Of a DNA stretch of 64,000 bases, positions 53,749 to 62,987 are shown in pieces. The stretch covers positions 62,001-126,000 of the forward strand of contig JAOAPI010000151.1 in the NCBI GenBank assembly GCA_025462865.1. The letters run 5' to 3'. Position numbers and translations under genes: made by a program. Every line of letters begins with the position of its first letter. Within the stretch, counting starts at the first letter, position 1. The notes under the pieces are model-generated. The model did not search any database, was not told the DNA's origin, and saw nothing but the letters and a program-made list of their open reading frames with translations. The stretch is from Candidatus Sulfotelmatobacter sp. (GTDB taxonomy: Bacteria > Acidobacteriota > Terriglobia > Terriglobales > Acidobacteriaceae).

Positions 53749-56205
53749 CTACTGGACGCCGGCGGTAGCAGCGAGAATTGCGTTCAAGTCCGCTCCCAGA
53801 TCCTTGCCGTCGGTTCCTTTCCCTCGATAGGGACTGGAGGATTGCAGTTGGTAGTTCCCGCCATTTCCGCCCTTGTAGTTGACGAATTGCACGACGTCGG
53901 CCGAAGCGGGAAAGAAATTATTTTTAGGCCACGCGGAAACAGGATAGTTGGAGCCTGGCGCCATGATCGCGTTGTTTATGAAGCTGTAATTGCTGAAACA
54001 ACCGGTCACGGTGGTCAAAGGTAAATCAGCAATGGCGCAATTGCCAGTTCCACCAGTGGACCAGATCGGGTAAATTCCGGCATACGAGATGCTGTTGGTG
54101 AAGACAAAATTCTTCATCGGCCCACTGGTTGCGACCATGTCACCAATAATAAATAGATCGTTCGCCGGGAAGGCGGTAATGTGGTTAATGGTCACATTCT
54201 GAAGGAGCGGGGCGCCTGCGCTTACAGAAACCTGTGCGAATTCGCTGGGGCCGTTGTATTTCACTCCATCGATGTCGTCAACAGTGATGTCATGAATGCT
54301 GTAACGCTGGCCGTCGAGTGCGCCGGTTCCATTGTCCGACAAGGCGTTAGCGATTTGCAGTCCTGAGCCGACATGGCTGATGGTGTTATACCGTATGGTC
54401 ACGTCGGAAACCTGGCAGACTGGGCAGGGGCTTGTGCCACCGGGATTCTTTGGAGTGAGCACAATGCCAAATCCGACTTGAGAGAAGCCACCCCAGGTGT
54501 CTTCCATAATGTTGCCTTCGATTAAGACGCGCTGAGCGTTCTTCAGTTCGAGGAGGTTCTTCACGCTGAACGGATTTCCGTTCGCGCCGCCGACGTATCC
54601 GGGCTGCCCCTTCATCCAGGTCAAGGGTTTGAACATGTGGTTCTGGCTGATCTGAATATCAGCCGGGGTGGTTGTGCCGGAGTCTCCTCCGAAGATTATG
54701 TTTTCTCCGGAAGCCTCGAGGAAGTTACCCGCAATCTTGTAAGGTCCACCGGGACTGGTACCGATGCCGCCGGAAATTGCCTGCGCATCGGTGCAGGAAC
54801 CCGAGACTGAAATGCAGTGGAAGTCCGTAAAGAAAGAATCCACGATTGAGATGTAAGTTCCGCCCGCAAGGGCTACGCCGCGGGTAGTCTCGTCCTGGGC
54901 GGTTCCATGCAGCCAAACCCGATCAAAGATCAGGTTATTGGCAGTACCGCCACTCGCGATAAAGGCGAGTGCATTGACCGCACCCGTTCCCGCGGGACGA
55001 GTGATTTCGAGACCGACAAGGCGGTAGTAGTTCGCCCCCGCGGCGAACGTGACGGGACCATTATTGGTCGCGGTCAACATCAGTTTCGCCAGGACGTTGG
55101 TCACGGAAGCGCAGTGAAAGGATGGACGGCCGGGCAGCGAAGAAACTCCCGCGTAACAGGGCGTAAGACGGCTGCCCTCCGGAGGCAACAAGGAATCGTC
55201 GGCGCTGGTACGCACAACAATCCAATGATTTTCGTCGCAATTTTTCGCTGGAAAAGTGAACACGCCCGTAAAAGTTGCGCCGGCTTGCAGGTGAATGGTG
55301 TCACCACACTGGGCGCTGTTGAGTGCGGACTGGAAATTCCCGCCGGCGTTCACCGTGACTATGTTGCCGGCAGCCGGGGTGTTTGACATCCCAGTCTGAA
55401 TCAGAATGCGAGGTAATTCGGCCGGACCGTCAAATCCGCTGGCCGAAACAGGCGACACCGTCAAGCTCAGTCCGGCGGTCGCGGTGTGTCCCGCGGCATC
55501 GGTCACTTTGGCCGTAATAGGATAAGATCCGGAAAACGCGGTGGTTCCCGAAATCACGCCGCTGCTGCCTTCCAGCTGAATTCCTGATGGCAATGCCCCA
55601 TTCGCGAGATTCCAGCGATACGGCTTCACGCCCCCGGTTGCAGCGAGTGTGGCGCTATAAGAGACTGTGGTTTCGGCTGCCGGCAGGGCAGAGGTTGAGA
55701 CTGCGAACGTGGTGGGAGCGGTTACGATCACCGTAGACGATGCGGACGAAGATCCGCCACTGGTTGGCGTGTTTTTTCCGGTGGTTGGATTGTCGGTAGA
55801 ATGGTTCCCATCCCCAACTCTAGTCGGCACAGGCTGCGAAGGACTTGTGACGGTAACGGTAACCGGCGTGTTGCTGGCGACATTGGGTGCCGTGAAAATT
55901 CCGTCGCTCGAAATGGTTCCTGCGGTGGTTGACCAGGTGACCGTCGTGTTCGAACTTCCGCTGACGCGGGCGACAAACTGTAGCTTGTCCAAGGACGCGA
56001 CAGTCGCTGTGTCGGGTGAGAGAGTGAGCCTAGGCGAGGACCCGTTTGCCGAGCTGGACGCCGCATTCTGCGAGGACGATAAGGAACCGCATCCAACCGT
56101 CAGCCCGGTAAGGCAGAGTAAGGTCGACACGAAGATAACAATCGAAATTAGAAATTTATCATCGCGGGTGTGTTTCACCACATCCAAGCTCGCGAACTTC
56201 TGCAT
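53749..56205 (-). CDS. Lipoprotein with Ig-like domains and a parallel beta-helix (long paralogue)
   Basis: An 818-residue exported protein. A hydrophobic segment (about 19-37) ends in LTVGC, so Cys39 may be lipidated, although Thr at -3 is unusual. Then come a Ser-rich stretch, a bacterial Ig-like domain (about 60-120, LTLSPDTATVASLDKLQFVA), a low-complexity spacer and a putative-Ig (He_PIG) domain (about 165-252, PSGIQLEGSSGVISGT). From 256 on it is a parallel beta-helix closely similar to the downstream paralogue. The added Ig part suggests surface display of the helix. Start ATG 56205 has GAGG upstream, and a run of eight C lies 25 bases before the start. Confidence 0.8.
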   Translation of the reverse strand: MQKFASLDVVKHTRDDKFLISIVIFVSTLLCLTGLTVGCGSLSSSQNAASSSANGSSPRLTLSPDTATVASLDKLQFVARVSGSSNTTVTWSTTAGTISSDGIFTAPNVASNTPVTVTVTSPSQPVPTRVGDGNHSTDNPTTGKNTPTSGGSSSASSTVIVTAPTTFAVSTSALPAAETTVSYSATLAATGGVKPYRWNLANGALPSGIQLEGSSGVISGTTAFSGSYPITAKVTDAAGHTATAGLSLTVSPVSASGFDGPAELPRILIQTGMSNTPAAGNIVTVNAGGNFQSALNSAQCGDTIHLQAGATFTGVFTFPAKNCDENHWIVVRTSADDSLLPPEGSRLTPCYAGVSSLPGRPSFHCASVTNVLAKLMLTATNNGPVTFAAGANYYRLVGLEITRPAGTGAVNALAFIASGGTANNLIFDRVWLHGTAQDETTRGVALAGGTYISIVDSFFTDFHCISVSGSCTDAQAISGGIGTSPGGPYKIAGNFLEASGENIIFGGDSGTTTPADIQISQNHMFKPLTWMKGQPGYVGGANGNPFSVKNLLELKNAQRVLIEGNIMEDTWGGFSQVGFGIVLTPKNPGGTSPCPVCQVSDVTIRYNTISHVGSGLQIANALSDNGTGALDGQRYSIHDITVDDIDGVKYNGPSEFAQVSVSAGAPLLQNVTINHITAFPANDLFIIGDMVATSGPMKNFVFTNSISYAGIYPIWSTGGTGNCAIADLPLTTVTGCFSNYSFINNAIMAPGSNYPVSAWPKNNFFPASADVVQFVNYKGGNGGNYQLQSSSPYRGKGTDGKDLGADLNAILAATAGVQ

Positions 56206-56229
56206 TTGGGATAACCTCGTAACAGAGTT

Positions 56230-56237
56230 GGGGGGGG
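56230..56237 (-). repeat. C8 homopolymer upstream of the beta-helix lipoprotein gene
   Basis: Eight consecutive C on the minus strand (G8 on the plus strand), ending 25 bases before the start codon of the lipoprotein gene. Such tracts change length by slippage. It lies in the leader or promoter, not in a coding frame. A regulatory role is speculative. Confidence 0.5.
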
Positions 56238-56426
56238 ACCGTGTTCGAGCCCTCTGATAGCACTCTAGAGAAGGGAAGCCTTAACGACGAGATTACTCAG
56301 GGACACGTCCAACAAGAGCACACTAGTACATCACTAATGTGCAATGCACTTCCGGGTTTGATACAGGCGGTTGTGTGCCCGGAGAACAGTGCAACAGACT
56401 TGAAATTTCCGCTGTTGCGGATTTGC

Positions 56427-57989
56427 CTACGTTTGTTCCTGCTGATAAGTATCGATCAGTCCCACTGCAACCTGATTGGCTGCATCCTGGTCATGGATTC
56501 CTTCGACCTGCCACGCCTTGCGCGTCCAAGTCGCCCACAGAAGCCCTGCGCCATACACGGCCGACCCTACCAAGAGGTGAATTGTTAGTTGGAGATAATT
56601 ATGCGGTACAAACCAACTGCGCATCAGCAGCAAGACCGCAACCAGCGGCGCACAAAGTAAGGTTGGCAGCAAGAATGCCTCACGCAGGTAAATCCCCAGG
56701 CTGAGGTTAAGAACTCGGCAAAGGTGCCGCGGCAGAAAAAAGAGAGTCGTACACAGCAGTGGTATGGCAGTTCCCGCAGCATCTCCTAAAATACCAAAAC
56801 GCTTGACGAGAAATATACTCAAGAACACATTCGCTCCACCCTCCAGCAGTGTCACAATTGCGAGTGATTTATGTTTAGCCATTCCGAAAAGCACTCGATT
56901 GGAAGCGGATTGCGCCAGCATCAACGTGGATGGAACCACTAAAACCAGCAGGATGGGATAGCTAGCGGCTACGTAACGCACGCCTACCCATGCTTCAATC
57001 ACTGACTTACCCAAGATGATGAGGATCGCGGCCATGGGAAAAATGATGAAAGCACAGGCTCGGTTTCCCGCCAAATAGATTTTTCTCAATCCAGCCAAAT
57101 CCCCGGTCGCATCCGATTTGCTCGACATGGGAACGAAGACTTGAGCCAACCCACTGACCACTTCTCCCGCGTAGTCCACCAGCCGCGATCCAATGGTGAA
57201 GTAGGTAATTGCCGCCGCGGAAAGAAATCTGCCAATGATCATGGCATCAGTCTTAAAGCGCAGACGGCTCGCAACGATGATGATAAAGGTCGAACTGCTG
57301 TAGGTTGCGATACTGCGAATGCTGTCACGATTGAAATTGTTAATGCGCAGCCGCAAAGGCAGGATTCGCAGAACCGCGGCGGCATTGATCAGGCCGGATA
57401 GAAGCGGCATCCCTACTGTAATCGCGGCGACCGTCAGAAGGCCCCTGCCATGCCGCAAAGCAAAAACGATTGCACCCGCCCGTAGCAGCGTTGCTCCGAT
57501 GCTGGTAAAGTTCAGCAGATAGAAACGCTGCAACCCTTCAAGCACACCTCCAAAAACTCCCAACGGAAAGGCCAGAGCCACCGCGAAGCCGACGATCAAG
57601 AAAAGCCAGCGCGCGGTCGAAAGAAAATCGGGCTCGATTTTCGCAATCGTACCCAGATAATAACTTCCGAGCCAAGTCAGCAGGATGGCCATCAAACCGA
57701 TGCCGCTGTAAGTGAGTAACGCTGTACTGATAAGCCGGTCCATCTCGCCGCTCTCGGCGTTGGCTGAGTATTTAGCGACATAACGAATGATGGAAGACCG
57801 TATTCCCAGATCGAACAGCCCGTAATATCCGGTGATGGAAAAGATCAAGACCCACAGTCCGAAGGCGCTGTCCCCCAAATGATGAAGGATGTACGGGGAG
57901 AGAAAAATTCCCACCAGAATATTGACTCCCAGGGCAAACCAACTGGAGCCGACATTCTTGAAGAGCGATAGCTGATCCAGCTTCTTCAT
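56427..57989 (-). CDS. Wzx-type polysaccharide flippase
   Basis: A 520-residue polytopic protein with twelve to fourteen membrane segments, of the MOP exporter superfamily. It opens LSLFKNVGSSWFALGVNILVG and LSPYILHHLGDSAFGLWVLI, and has the flippase-type LGIRSSIIRYVAKYSA motif. It should turn the lipid-linked repeat unit to the periplasmic side, feeding the Wzy-like enzyme at 29 kb. ATG 57989 is used; a TTG at 58013 in frame is the alternative. The gene follows the beta-propeller gene by about 40 bases and is probably cotranscribed with it. Confidence 0.9.
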   Translation of the reverse strand: MKKLDQLSLFKNVGSSWFALGVNILVGIFLSPYILHHLGDSAFGLWVLIFSITGYYGLFDLGIRSSIIRYVAKYSANAESGEMDRLISTALLTYSGIGLMAILLTWLGSYYLGTIAKIEPDFLSTARWLFLIVGFAVALAFPLGVFGGVLEGLQRFYLLNFTSIGATLLRAGAIVFALRHGRGLLTVAAITVGMPLLSGLINAAAVLRILPLRLRINNFNRDSIRSIATYSSSTFIIIVASRLRFKTDAMIIGRFLSAAAITYFTIGSRLVDYAGEVVSGLAQVFVPMSSKSDATGDLAGLRKIYLAGNRACAFIIFPMAAILIILGKSVIEAWVGVRYVAASYPILLVLVVPSTLMLAQSASNRVLFGMAKHKSLAIVTLLEGGANVFLSIFLVKRFGILGDAAGTAIPLLCTTLFFLPRHLCRVLNLSLGIYLREAFLLPTLLCAPLVAVLLLMRSWFVPHNYLQLTIHLLVGSAVYGAGLLWATWTRKAWQVEGIHDQDAANQVAVGLIDTYQQEQT

Positions 57990-58028
57990 TAGAAATGGCC
58001 AGTGAATCCGCAAAGTAGATGTCGCCCG

Positions 58029-59021
58029 CTAAGGAATGGCGGGGTAAATGCCAAAAATTACATTCATCCCAAAGCCTTCAAGATCAATCTCCCGCAAACA
58101 TACTTTCTTTTCGATATCGTACAGTGCGATATGCGTGGGGCTTTCTTTCTCCCGGAAAGCGTGCTTGATCCATAAAACATTTTCGGTGAACTTGGTTTTG
58201 CGAACTCTTGTGAAACCTACCCAGACCCTGCGGTCATCGACAGGAAGAATTCCGCGGCACCAACCCAGCAAAACCTCCTGTTGATGCTCAGACCGGTGAA
58301 TCTCGTTAAGATCGATGATCTGGTCGATTGCGAGCGAGTGGCGGTTCGCGATAACCACTCTACCGTCGACAGTAGTGAAATAGATTCTGTCACCCCAAAC
58401 CAGCCCATCGTGAGGACGTTGCACTTCTATGTTAATCCGCTTACCGGGGGTGCTCAGGCAAATCGCGTCCTTCTGTGTGAGCCGAGTCACCCATACTTCT
58501 TCGCCCAGTTGAAACACCCCGTTCGGGTGAGCGAGGTGCGGCTTCGTGCTTTCCACCCGGCGATAGTCCACGTGCCTCGAAAAACGAGACCATGGATCGC
58601 CCCCTAACACATCCCATTCGGACAGGATTCGTCCCTCGGGCGTAAACAATACCACCATATCCAGTCCTGTATTGGCCGCCAGCAGATTTCCGTCCGCGGT
58701 AGGAGTCACATGATGCAGATCGTTAAAACATGGGAGTGAAATGTAGCCAATGCGTTTGAATCCCGGTAATTCAAAGATCAGAACCTCGGTCGAGGTGCAC
58801 GCATAGAGCTTGTTTCCGACCAGCGATGCCGATTTGAACGAATGCGATGATTCGTCGCTGGCGCGCGCCTCAGGAGGGGTTTTATATTCAAGCTCAACAG
58901 TGGCATCACCGGTCGAAGGGCTGAGAATCAGAATGATGGCAGCTTCGTAGAGGCGCTGCTCTTCTTCATTCTTGAAAAGTGATTTGCGCTGCCGTCCTCC
59001 GAGGAGGTAAAGGGAACTCAT
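58029..59021 (-). CDS. Unnamed protein, probably a beta-propeller
   Basis: A 330-residue protein without signal peptide or membrane segment. It shows five or six strand-rich repeats ending in patterns such as VGNKLYACTSTEVLIFELP, NLLAANTGLDMVVLFTPEGR and WGDRIYFTTVDGRVVIANR, as expected for an NHL/SMP-30-like propeller. A His-rich phrase, LPCFNDLHHVTPTADGNLL, and PHLAHPNGVFQLGEEVW could hold a metal or ligand. I cannot name a family. ATG 59021 lies 6 bases after GGAGG-like sequence. It stands directly before the flippase gene, hinting at a role in the same process. Confidence 0.65.
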   Translation of the reverse strand: MSSLYLLGGRQRKSLFKNEEEQRLYEAAIILILSPSTGDATVELEYKTPPEARASDESSHSFKSASLVGNKLYACTSTEVLIFELPGFKRIGYISLPCFNDLHHVTPTADGNLLAANTGLDMVVLFTPEGRILSEWDVLGGDPWSRFSRHVDYRRVESTKPHLAHPNGVFQLGEEVWVTRLTQKDAICLSTPGKRINIEVQRPHDGLVWGDRIYFTTVDGRVVIANRHSLAIDQIIDLNEIHRSEHQQEVLLGWCRGILPVDDRRVWVGFTRVRKTKFTENVLWIKHAFREKESPTHIALYDIEKKVCLREIDLEGFGMNVIFGIYPAIP

Positions 59022-59191
59022 CAGAGGAATACCCTTCCTGAAATCTATTCATTCGCTGGAAAATTATTCATGGTTCGCACCCAAAACTTGTGCAAAGGGT
59101 AACGCGAACACGAAGATTTATCGTATTGGATAACGAACATCTTTGACCAGCACACTCGGGTTCAAGCTGCAAGCAAGTAATCTTGACAGGC

Positions 59192-60001
59192 CTATATTTT
59201 GTTCGCAGCCATCTGCGTGTGCGGTTCCACCAGAGCAAGCAATAGTTCTCTCAAAAACGGCCCGCAAGCCAGCAATCCCGACAAAAGCGGATCGCGTCGG
59301 TTGGCTGTCAAATTCGTTTTCTCCAGCGTGCTGACAAATCCGCCGGAACTTTGCACCAGGGCGGCTCCTCCCACTACGTCCCACTCATTTTTAGGAGTGA
59401 GAGTGAAAGTAACGTCTGCCAGCCCAGCCGAGACCAGGGCGAGTTTGTATGCTACTGAACCCATCGGGCGGATCTTGAACCCAGCATTCTCGAAAGGCTT
59501 CCATTCGCCCCGCTTCACCTCGCTGCGGCTGGCCAATACCAAGGCACCGTCGAGGCTCTTTCGCTGGCTAGGCTGGGAAGGCTTTCCGTTATAAGTGACG
59601 CCGGCGCCGATTGATCCCAGAAAGGTTTCGCCTGTTGCTGGATTGTAAATTCCGCCAGCTACGGGACGGCCGTCTTCGACGTATCCGATCGAAACGCAAA
59701 ATTCGGGAATGCCCTTCACGAATTCACGGGTGCCGTCGAGAGGATCGACCACCCAAACCCGCGAGCGCTGCAGGCGGACAGGATCGTCAACGCTTTCTTC
59801 GGAAAGCCAACCTTCTCCTTCGCGCAAGAGTTCCTGGCGAAGCACGGCGTCGAGCGCGCGATCTGCTTCCGTAACTGGATCGTGTCCTACCTTGTATTCG
59901 GTCTCAATCGCTCCTGGGGTGAACCGGGCAAATACCGCGCGAGACGCTTCCAGCGCAGCGTGAATGCGTTCGAGTATAGGGCCGTAAGAATTTGAGTGCA
60001 T
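59192..60001 (-). CDS. cysQ: CysQ-like 3'(2'),5'-bisphosphate nucleotidase (inositol monophosphatase family)
   Basis: A 269-residue Mg-dependent phosphatase. The metal-binding set is intact: Asp in DPVTEADRALDAVL, Glu in WLSEESVDD, and the core WVVDPLDGTREFVKG; the C-terminal Asp is in NEWDVVGGAALVQSSGG. CysQ removes the 3'-phosphate of PAP, the by-product of sulfotransfer and of PAPS reduction. An inositol or histidinol phosphatase role is possible from sequence alone, but the nearby sat-cysC and sulfotransferase genes favour CysQ. ATG 60001. Confidence 0.82.
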   Translation of the reverse strand: MHSNSYGPILERIHAALEASRAVFARFTPGAIETEYKVGHDPVTEADRALDAVLRQELLREGEGWLSEESVDDPVRLQRSRVWVVDPLDGTREFVKGIPEFCVSIGYVEDGRPVAGGIYNPATGETFLGSIGAGVTYNGKPSQPSQRKSLDGALVLASRSEVKRGEWKPFENAGFKIRPMGSVAYKLALVSAGLADVTFTLTPKNEWDVVGGAALVQSSGGFVSTLEKTNLTANRRDPLLSGLLACGPFLRELLLALVEPHTQMAANKI

Positions 60002-60065
60002 ACTCTTTCAGTATTTTAAGTTGATCGAACAGCAGGGTTCGGACCCACTTCAAATCATTCCCAAA

Positions 60066-60833
60066 TCAAGCCATTAACATGCGCGCGCCCGTCGTCAGCA
60101 AAACTGCGCACAGGATACGTCTCAACCAGGGGACCGGAACCCTCGTGCTCAGGTAAGAACCCATCAGTCCTCCTGGAATCGAGCCGATTAATAAGGCACC
60201 GACCAGGTTCATGTCTACATTATGCATTCGGAAATGCAGAAGACTAGTAACGCCGGTCAAGATCAATGCGTGCACAATATCGGTTCCCACCATGACCTTT
60301 GGCTGGAAGCTGTAAAAGAGCAAAAGCATCATCATCACGATACTGCCCGAGCCTACCGAAGTGATGCCGACCAGAAATCCCGCCACCAGGCCGATGAGCC
60401 ACATCCAGGCGAATGATTTCATCGTCGGCGGACGCACTGCTGCCCGGTCCTCGATTTTCTTTTGAAAGAAAAGGAAAGTCGGAATGCAAATCAGAAGCAC
60501 CCCAACCGCGACGGTAATGAAGTGATTGACGCCGTTGCCGTAAAGATTCCGCAGGTGGATCAGGTAGCTTACGCCGAGATAAGATCCGGGAGCGCTGCCG
60601 GCCGCCAATGCCAAAACAACTTTGCGGCGAACGGTGCCCTTGCGCAAGTGCACCCAACTGGCGCCGATCTTGGTAACAAAATTGAATAGCGCGTCGGAAC
60701 CGACGGCGCGAATTGCGGGCACGTGCAAACCGAAAATCAGGATCGGAAGCAGCAAAACGCCGCCCCCGAGTCCCGTCATTCCAATAAGGGTCCCGACTCC
60801 AAAACCTACCAGGATCTTGATCAGTAAATCCAT
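60066..60833 (-). CDS. TauE/SafE-family anion permease
   Basis: A 255-residue inner-membrane protein with about eight membrane segments and the two family halves GVGTLIGMTGLGGGVLLLPILI and GLVAGFLVGITSVGSGSIVMM. TauE/SafE proteins carry sulfite, sulfonates or sulfate-like organic anions. Between cysQ and sat-cysC it may bring in sulfate or release sulfite, but the direction is not known from sequence. 47 bases separate it from the sat-cysC stop codon, and all three genes likely share a transcript. Confidence 0.85.
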   Translation of the reverse strand: MDLLIKILVGFGVGTLIGMTGLGGGVLLLPILIFGLHVPAIRAVGSDALFNFVTKIGASWVHLRKGTVRRKVVLALAAGSAPGSYLGVSYLIHLRNLYGNGVNHFITVAVGVLLICIPTFLFFQKKIEDRAAVRPPTMKSFAWMWLIGLVAGFLVGITSVGSGSIVMMMLLLFYSFQPKVMVGTDIVHALILTGVTSLLHFRMHNVDMNLVGALLIGSIPGGLMGSYLSTRVPVPWLRRILCAVLLTTGARMLMA

Positions 60834-60880
60834 GCCAGTATTGGCTTCAGCCTCCTGAGTTACTGGCCTCAGCCGGAGAA

Positions 60881-62626
60881 CTAGACAGACTCCGCCGCCG
60901 TTCCGATGAAACCCTCCCTCTCCAGATGCAGAATGATTTCCTGAGCTGCTTCCTCGGGAGACAGTTCGCCGGTGTTGATGGTGACTTCGGCGTCGGCCGG
61001 CGCTTCGTATGGATCGGAGATGCCGGTGAACTCTTTGAGAATTCCGGCGCGGGCCTTCGCGTACAAGCCTTTGCGATCTCGTTGTTCGCAGACTTCGACG
61101 GAGGTTGCGATGTGCACCAGAATGAATCCTCCGTACGGCTCAATTAACTGGCGAACATATTTGCGGGTGGCGTCATAGGGCGCGATTGGCGCGCAAATGG
61201 CGATACCGCCGTTCTTGGTAATTTCCGACGCAACGTAGCCGATGCGGCGGATGTTGATGTCACGATGCTCCTTGGAGAATCCGAGTTCGGAAGATAAATT
61301 TTTGCGAACCAGGTCGCCATCCAGCAGCGTGACCGGACGCCCGCCAGTTTCCAGGAATTTCGTGAGCAGCACATTCGCAATCGTCGACTTGCCGGAACCG
61401 GATAGTCCGGTAAAGAAGATGGTCACGCCTTGCTTATGACGAGGCGGGAAGCTGCGGCGCAACTCGGCCACAACTTCGGGATAAGTAAACCATGCGGGAA
61501 TATCGCGGCCCTCGTTCAGACGCTGCCGAAGCTCCGTGCCGGAAATATTCAGTACACGGTCGCCCTTCTTCACTTCGTCGTCAGGAACATATTTGTCCTG
61601 GTCTTCGAGATAGACCATCATGTTGAAAGGAACCATGGTGACGCCGATGTCGGCTTCGTGCTTTTTGAAAACTTCTTGCGCTTCGTAGGGACCGTAGAAG
61701 GGCCTGCCGTCCGTGTCTTTGCCCGGACCCGCGTGGTCGCGGCCCACGATGAAATGGGTGCAGCCGTGATTCTTGCGGATGAGAGCGTGCCAGATAGCCT
61801 CCCGTGGTCCGCCCATGCGCATGGCGAGAGGCAGCAGGGAAAGCTTCGCGGTTGACTGCGGAAACTTGGAAAGCAGCAGTTGATAGCAGCGCACGCGCGT
61901 GTAGTAGTCAACATCGCCGGGCTTGGTCATGCCGACCACGGGATGTATCAGCAGGTTGGCTTCGACTTGCTTCGCAGCGCGGAAAGCCAACTCGACATGG
62001 GCGCGGTGCATGGGGTTGCGAGTCTGGAATGCGACCACTCGCCGCCAGCCGACGCGGGCAAATTCGGCGCGCAACTCACTCGGAGTCAAACGAAGATTGC
62101 GAAAATCGTAATGGGATGGAATCTGGAGACCTTCCAGCTTGCCTCCGACGTACCAGGGATTCGCCTTGTTCATGGCGTAATCCGAACCGGGATGCGCGGC
62201 GCTGGTGCTGCCGAAAACTGCCTTGGCTTCCGCTTTGCGGTCGGGCAGCCAGACTTCTTCCACATTCAACACGGCTAACATCACGCCTTCGGGATCGCGG
62301 AGGGCGATCTTGCTGGTGCCTGGCGAAAGTTTTTTGGCAAATTCCTCGGTCACGTCGAGTGTGACCGGCATGGGCCAAAGTGTTCCGTCGGCTAAACGCA
62401 TGTTGTGGCAAACGCCGTCGTAGTCGGCGCGCGTCATGAATCCGCGCAGCGGAGAAAAGCCGCCACTGAGCAGCAACTCAAGATCGCAAAGCTGGCGGCC
62501 TGTCAGGTCCCAGGAGGGCCACTCTTTGGAGTGAGCTTTCAATTCGGCAGTTTTTTCTGGCTGAGCGATAAGTTGGATAAGTTCTCCGCCATGGGGCGGA
62601 ATGAGATGGCTGGTCGAAGCTGTCAA
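60881..62626 (-). CDS. sat-cysC: Bifunctional ATP sulfurylase / APS kinase
   Basis: A 581-residue fusion that makes PAPS from sulfate in two steps. Residues about 1-400 are ATP sulfurylase: the active-site phrases AFQTRNPMHRAHVELA and FIVGRDHAGPGKDT, and SGTELRQRLNEG at the end of the domain. Residues about 405-581 are APS kinase: P-loop FTGLSGSGKSTIAN, LLDGDLVRKNLSSELGFS and GLYAKARAGILKEFTGISDPYE. The kinase active-site residues are intact, unlike the dead domain of fungal enzymes. No cysN/cysD or PAPS reductase gene is near, so the PAPS may be meant for sulfation. ATG 62626. Confidence 0.93.
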   Translation of the reverse strand: MTASTSHLIPPHGGELIQLIAQPEKTAELKAHSKEWPSWDLTGRQLCDLELLLSGGFSPLRGFMTRADYDGVCHNMRLADGTLWPMPVTLDVTEEFAKKLSPGTSKIALRDPEGVMLAVLNVEEVWLPDRKAEAKAVFGSTSAAHPGSDYAMNKANPWYVGGKLEGLQIPSHYDFRNLRLTPSELRAEFARVGWRRVVAFQTRNPMHRAHVELAFRAAKQVEANLLIHPVVGMTKPGDVDYYTRVRCYQLLLSKFPQSTAKLSLLPLAMRMGGPREAIWHALIRKNHGCTHFIVGRDHAGPGKDTDGRPFYGPYEAQEVFKKHEADIGVTMVPFNMMVYLEDQDKYVPDDEVKKGDRVLNISGTELRQRLNEGRDIPAWFTYPEVVAELRRSFPPRHKQGVTIFFTGLSGSGKSTIANVLLTKFLETGGRPVTLLDGDLVRKNLSSELGFSKEHRDINIRRIGYVASEITKNGGIAICAPIAPYDATRKYVRQLIEPYGGFILVHIATSVEVCEQRDRKGLYAKARAGILKEFTGISDPYEAPADAEVTINTGELSPEEAAQEIILHLEREGFIGTAAESV

Positions 62627-62987
62627 GTGCTACGCCTCCTGCGTACGATGATTGTGATGTCTACTACGTTTATTGTCTTTGACTGGATTGCTTCCCAGGT
62701 TTCAACTGGGTTCGAACGATGTCAGGTTGCAGATTCTTAAGGGAGGACAATCCCGAAACGTTACAGGACAGATTAACACTTCCGGCCAGCGCTGAGAAAG
62801 CTCACTTTACTCTCTGCGGTCGCCGTGAAGATGGACACCCGACAGGCCTTCGCATGCAACCTTCAGCTGGCTAAGTATATGAAACCAATGTCGTAGAGCA
62901 GTATTGGAACTTTACAGCCGAGGTTCGAATCCGCTGGATTGGTAGAGCCTTTTCACCTTAACGGGGTCAGGCGTGAAACCGAAGCGG
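62627..62987. other. Gene-free region upstream of sat-cysC
   Basis: About 360 bp containing the promoter side of sat-cysC and the 3' side of the phosphopantetheinyl transferase gene. It holds GGTTCGAATCC (62922-62932), a tRNA T-loop-like string, but no tRNA fold can be built around it. I see no riboswitch or terminator I can support. Confidence 0.4.

Noticed and set aside
62922-62932. GGTTCGAATCC, a tRNA T-loop-like string, with nearby GTAGAGC strings
   Set aside because: No acceptor, anticodon or T stem can be paired at the right spacing, and U33 is missing; at best a relic, more likely chance.
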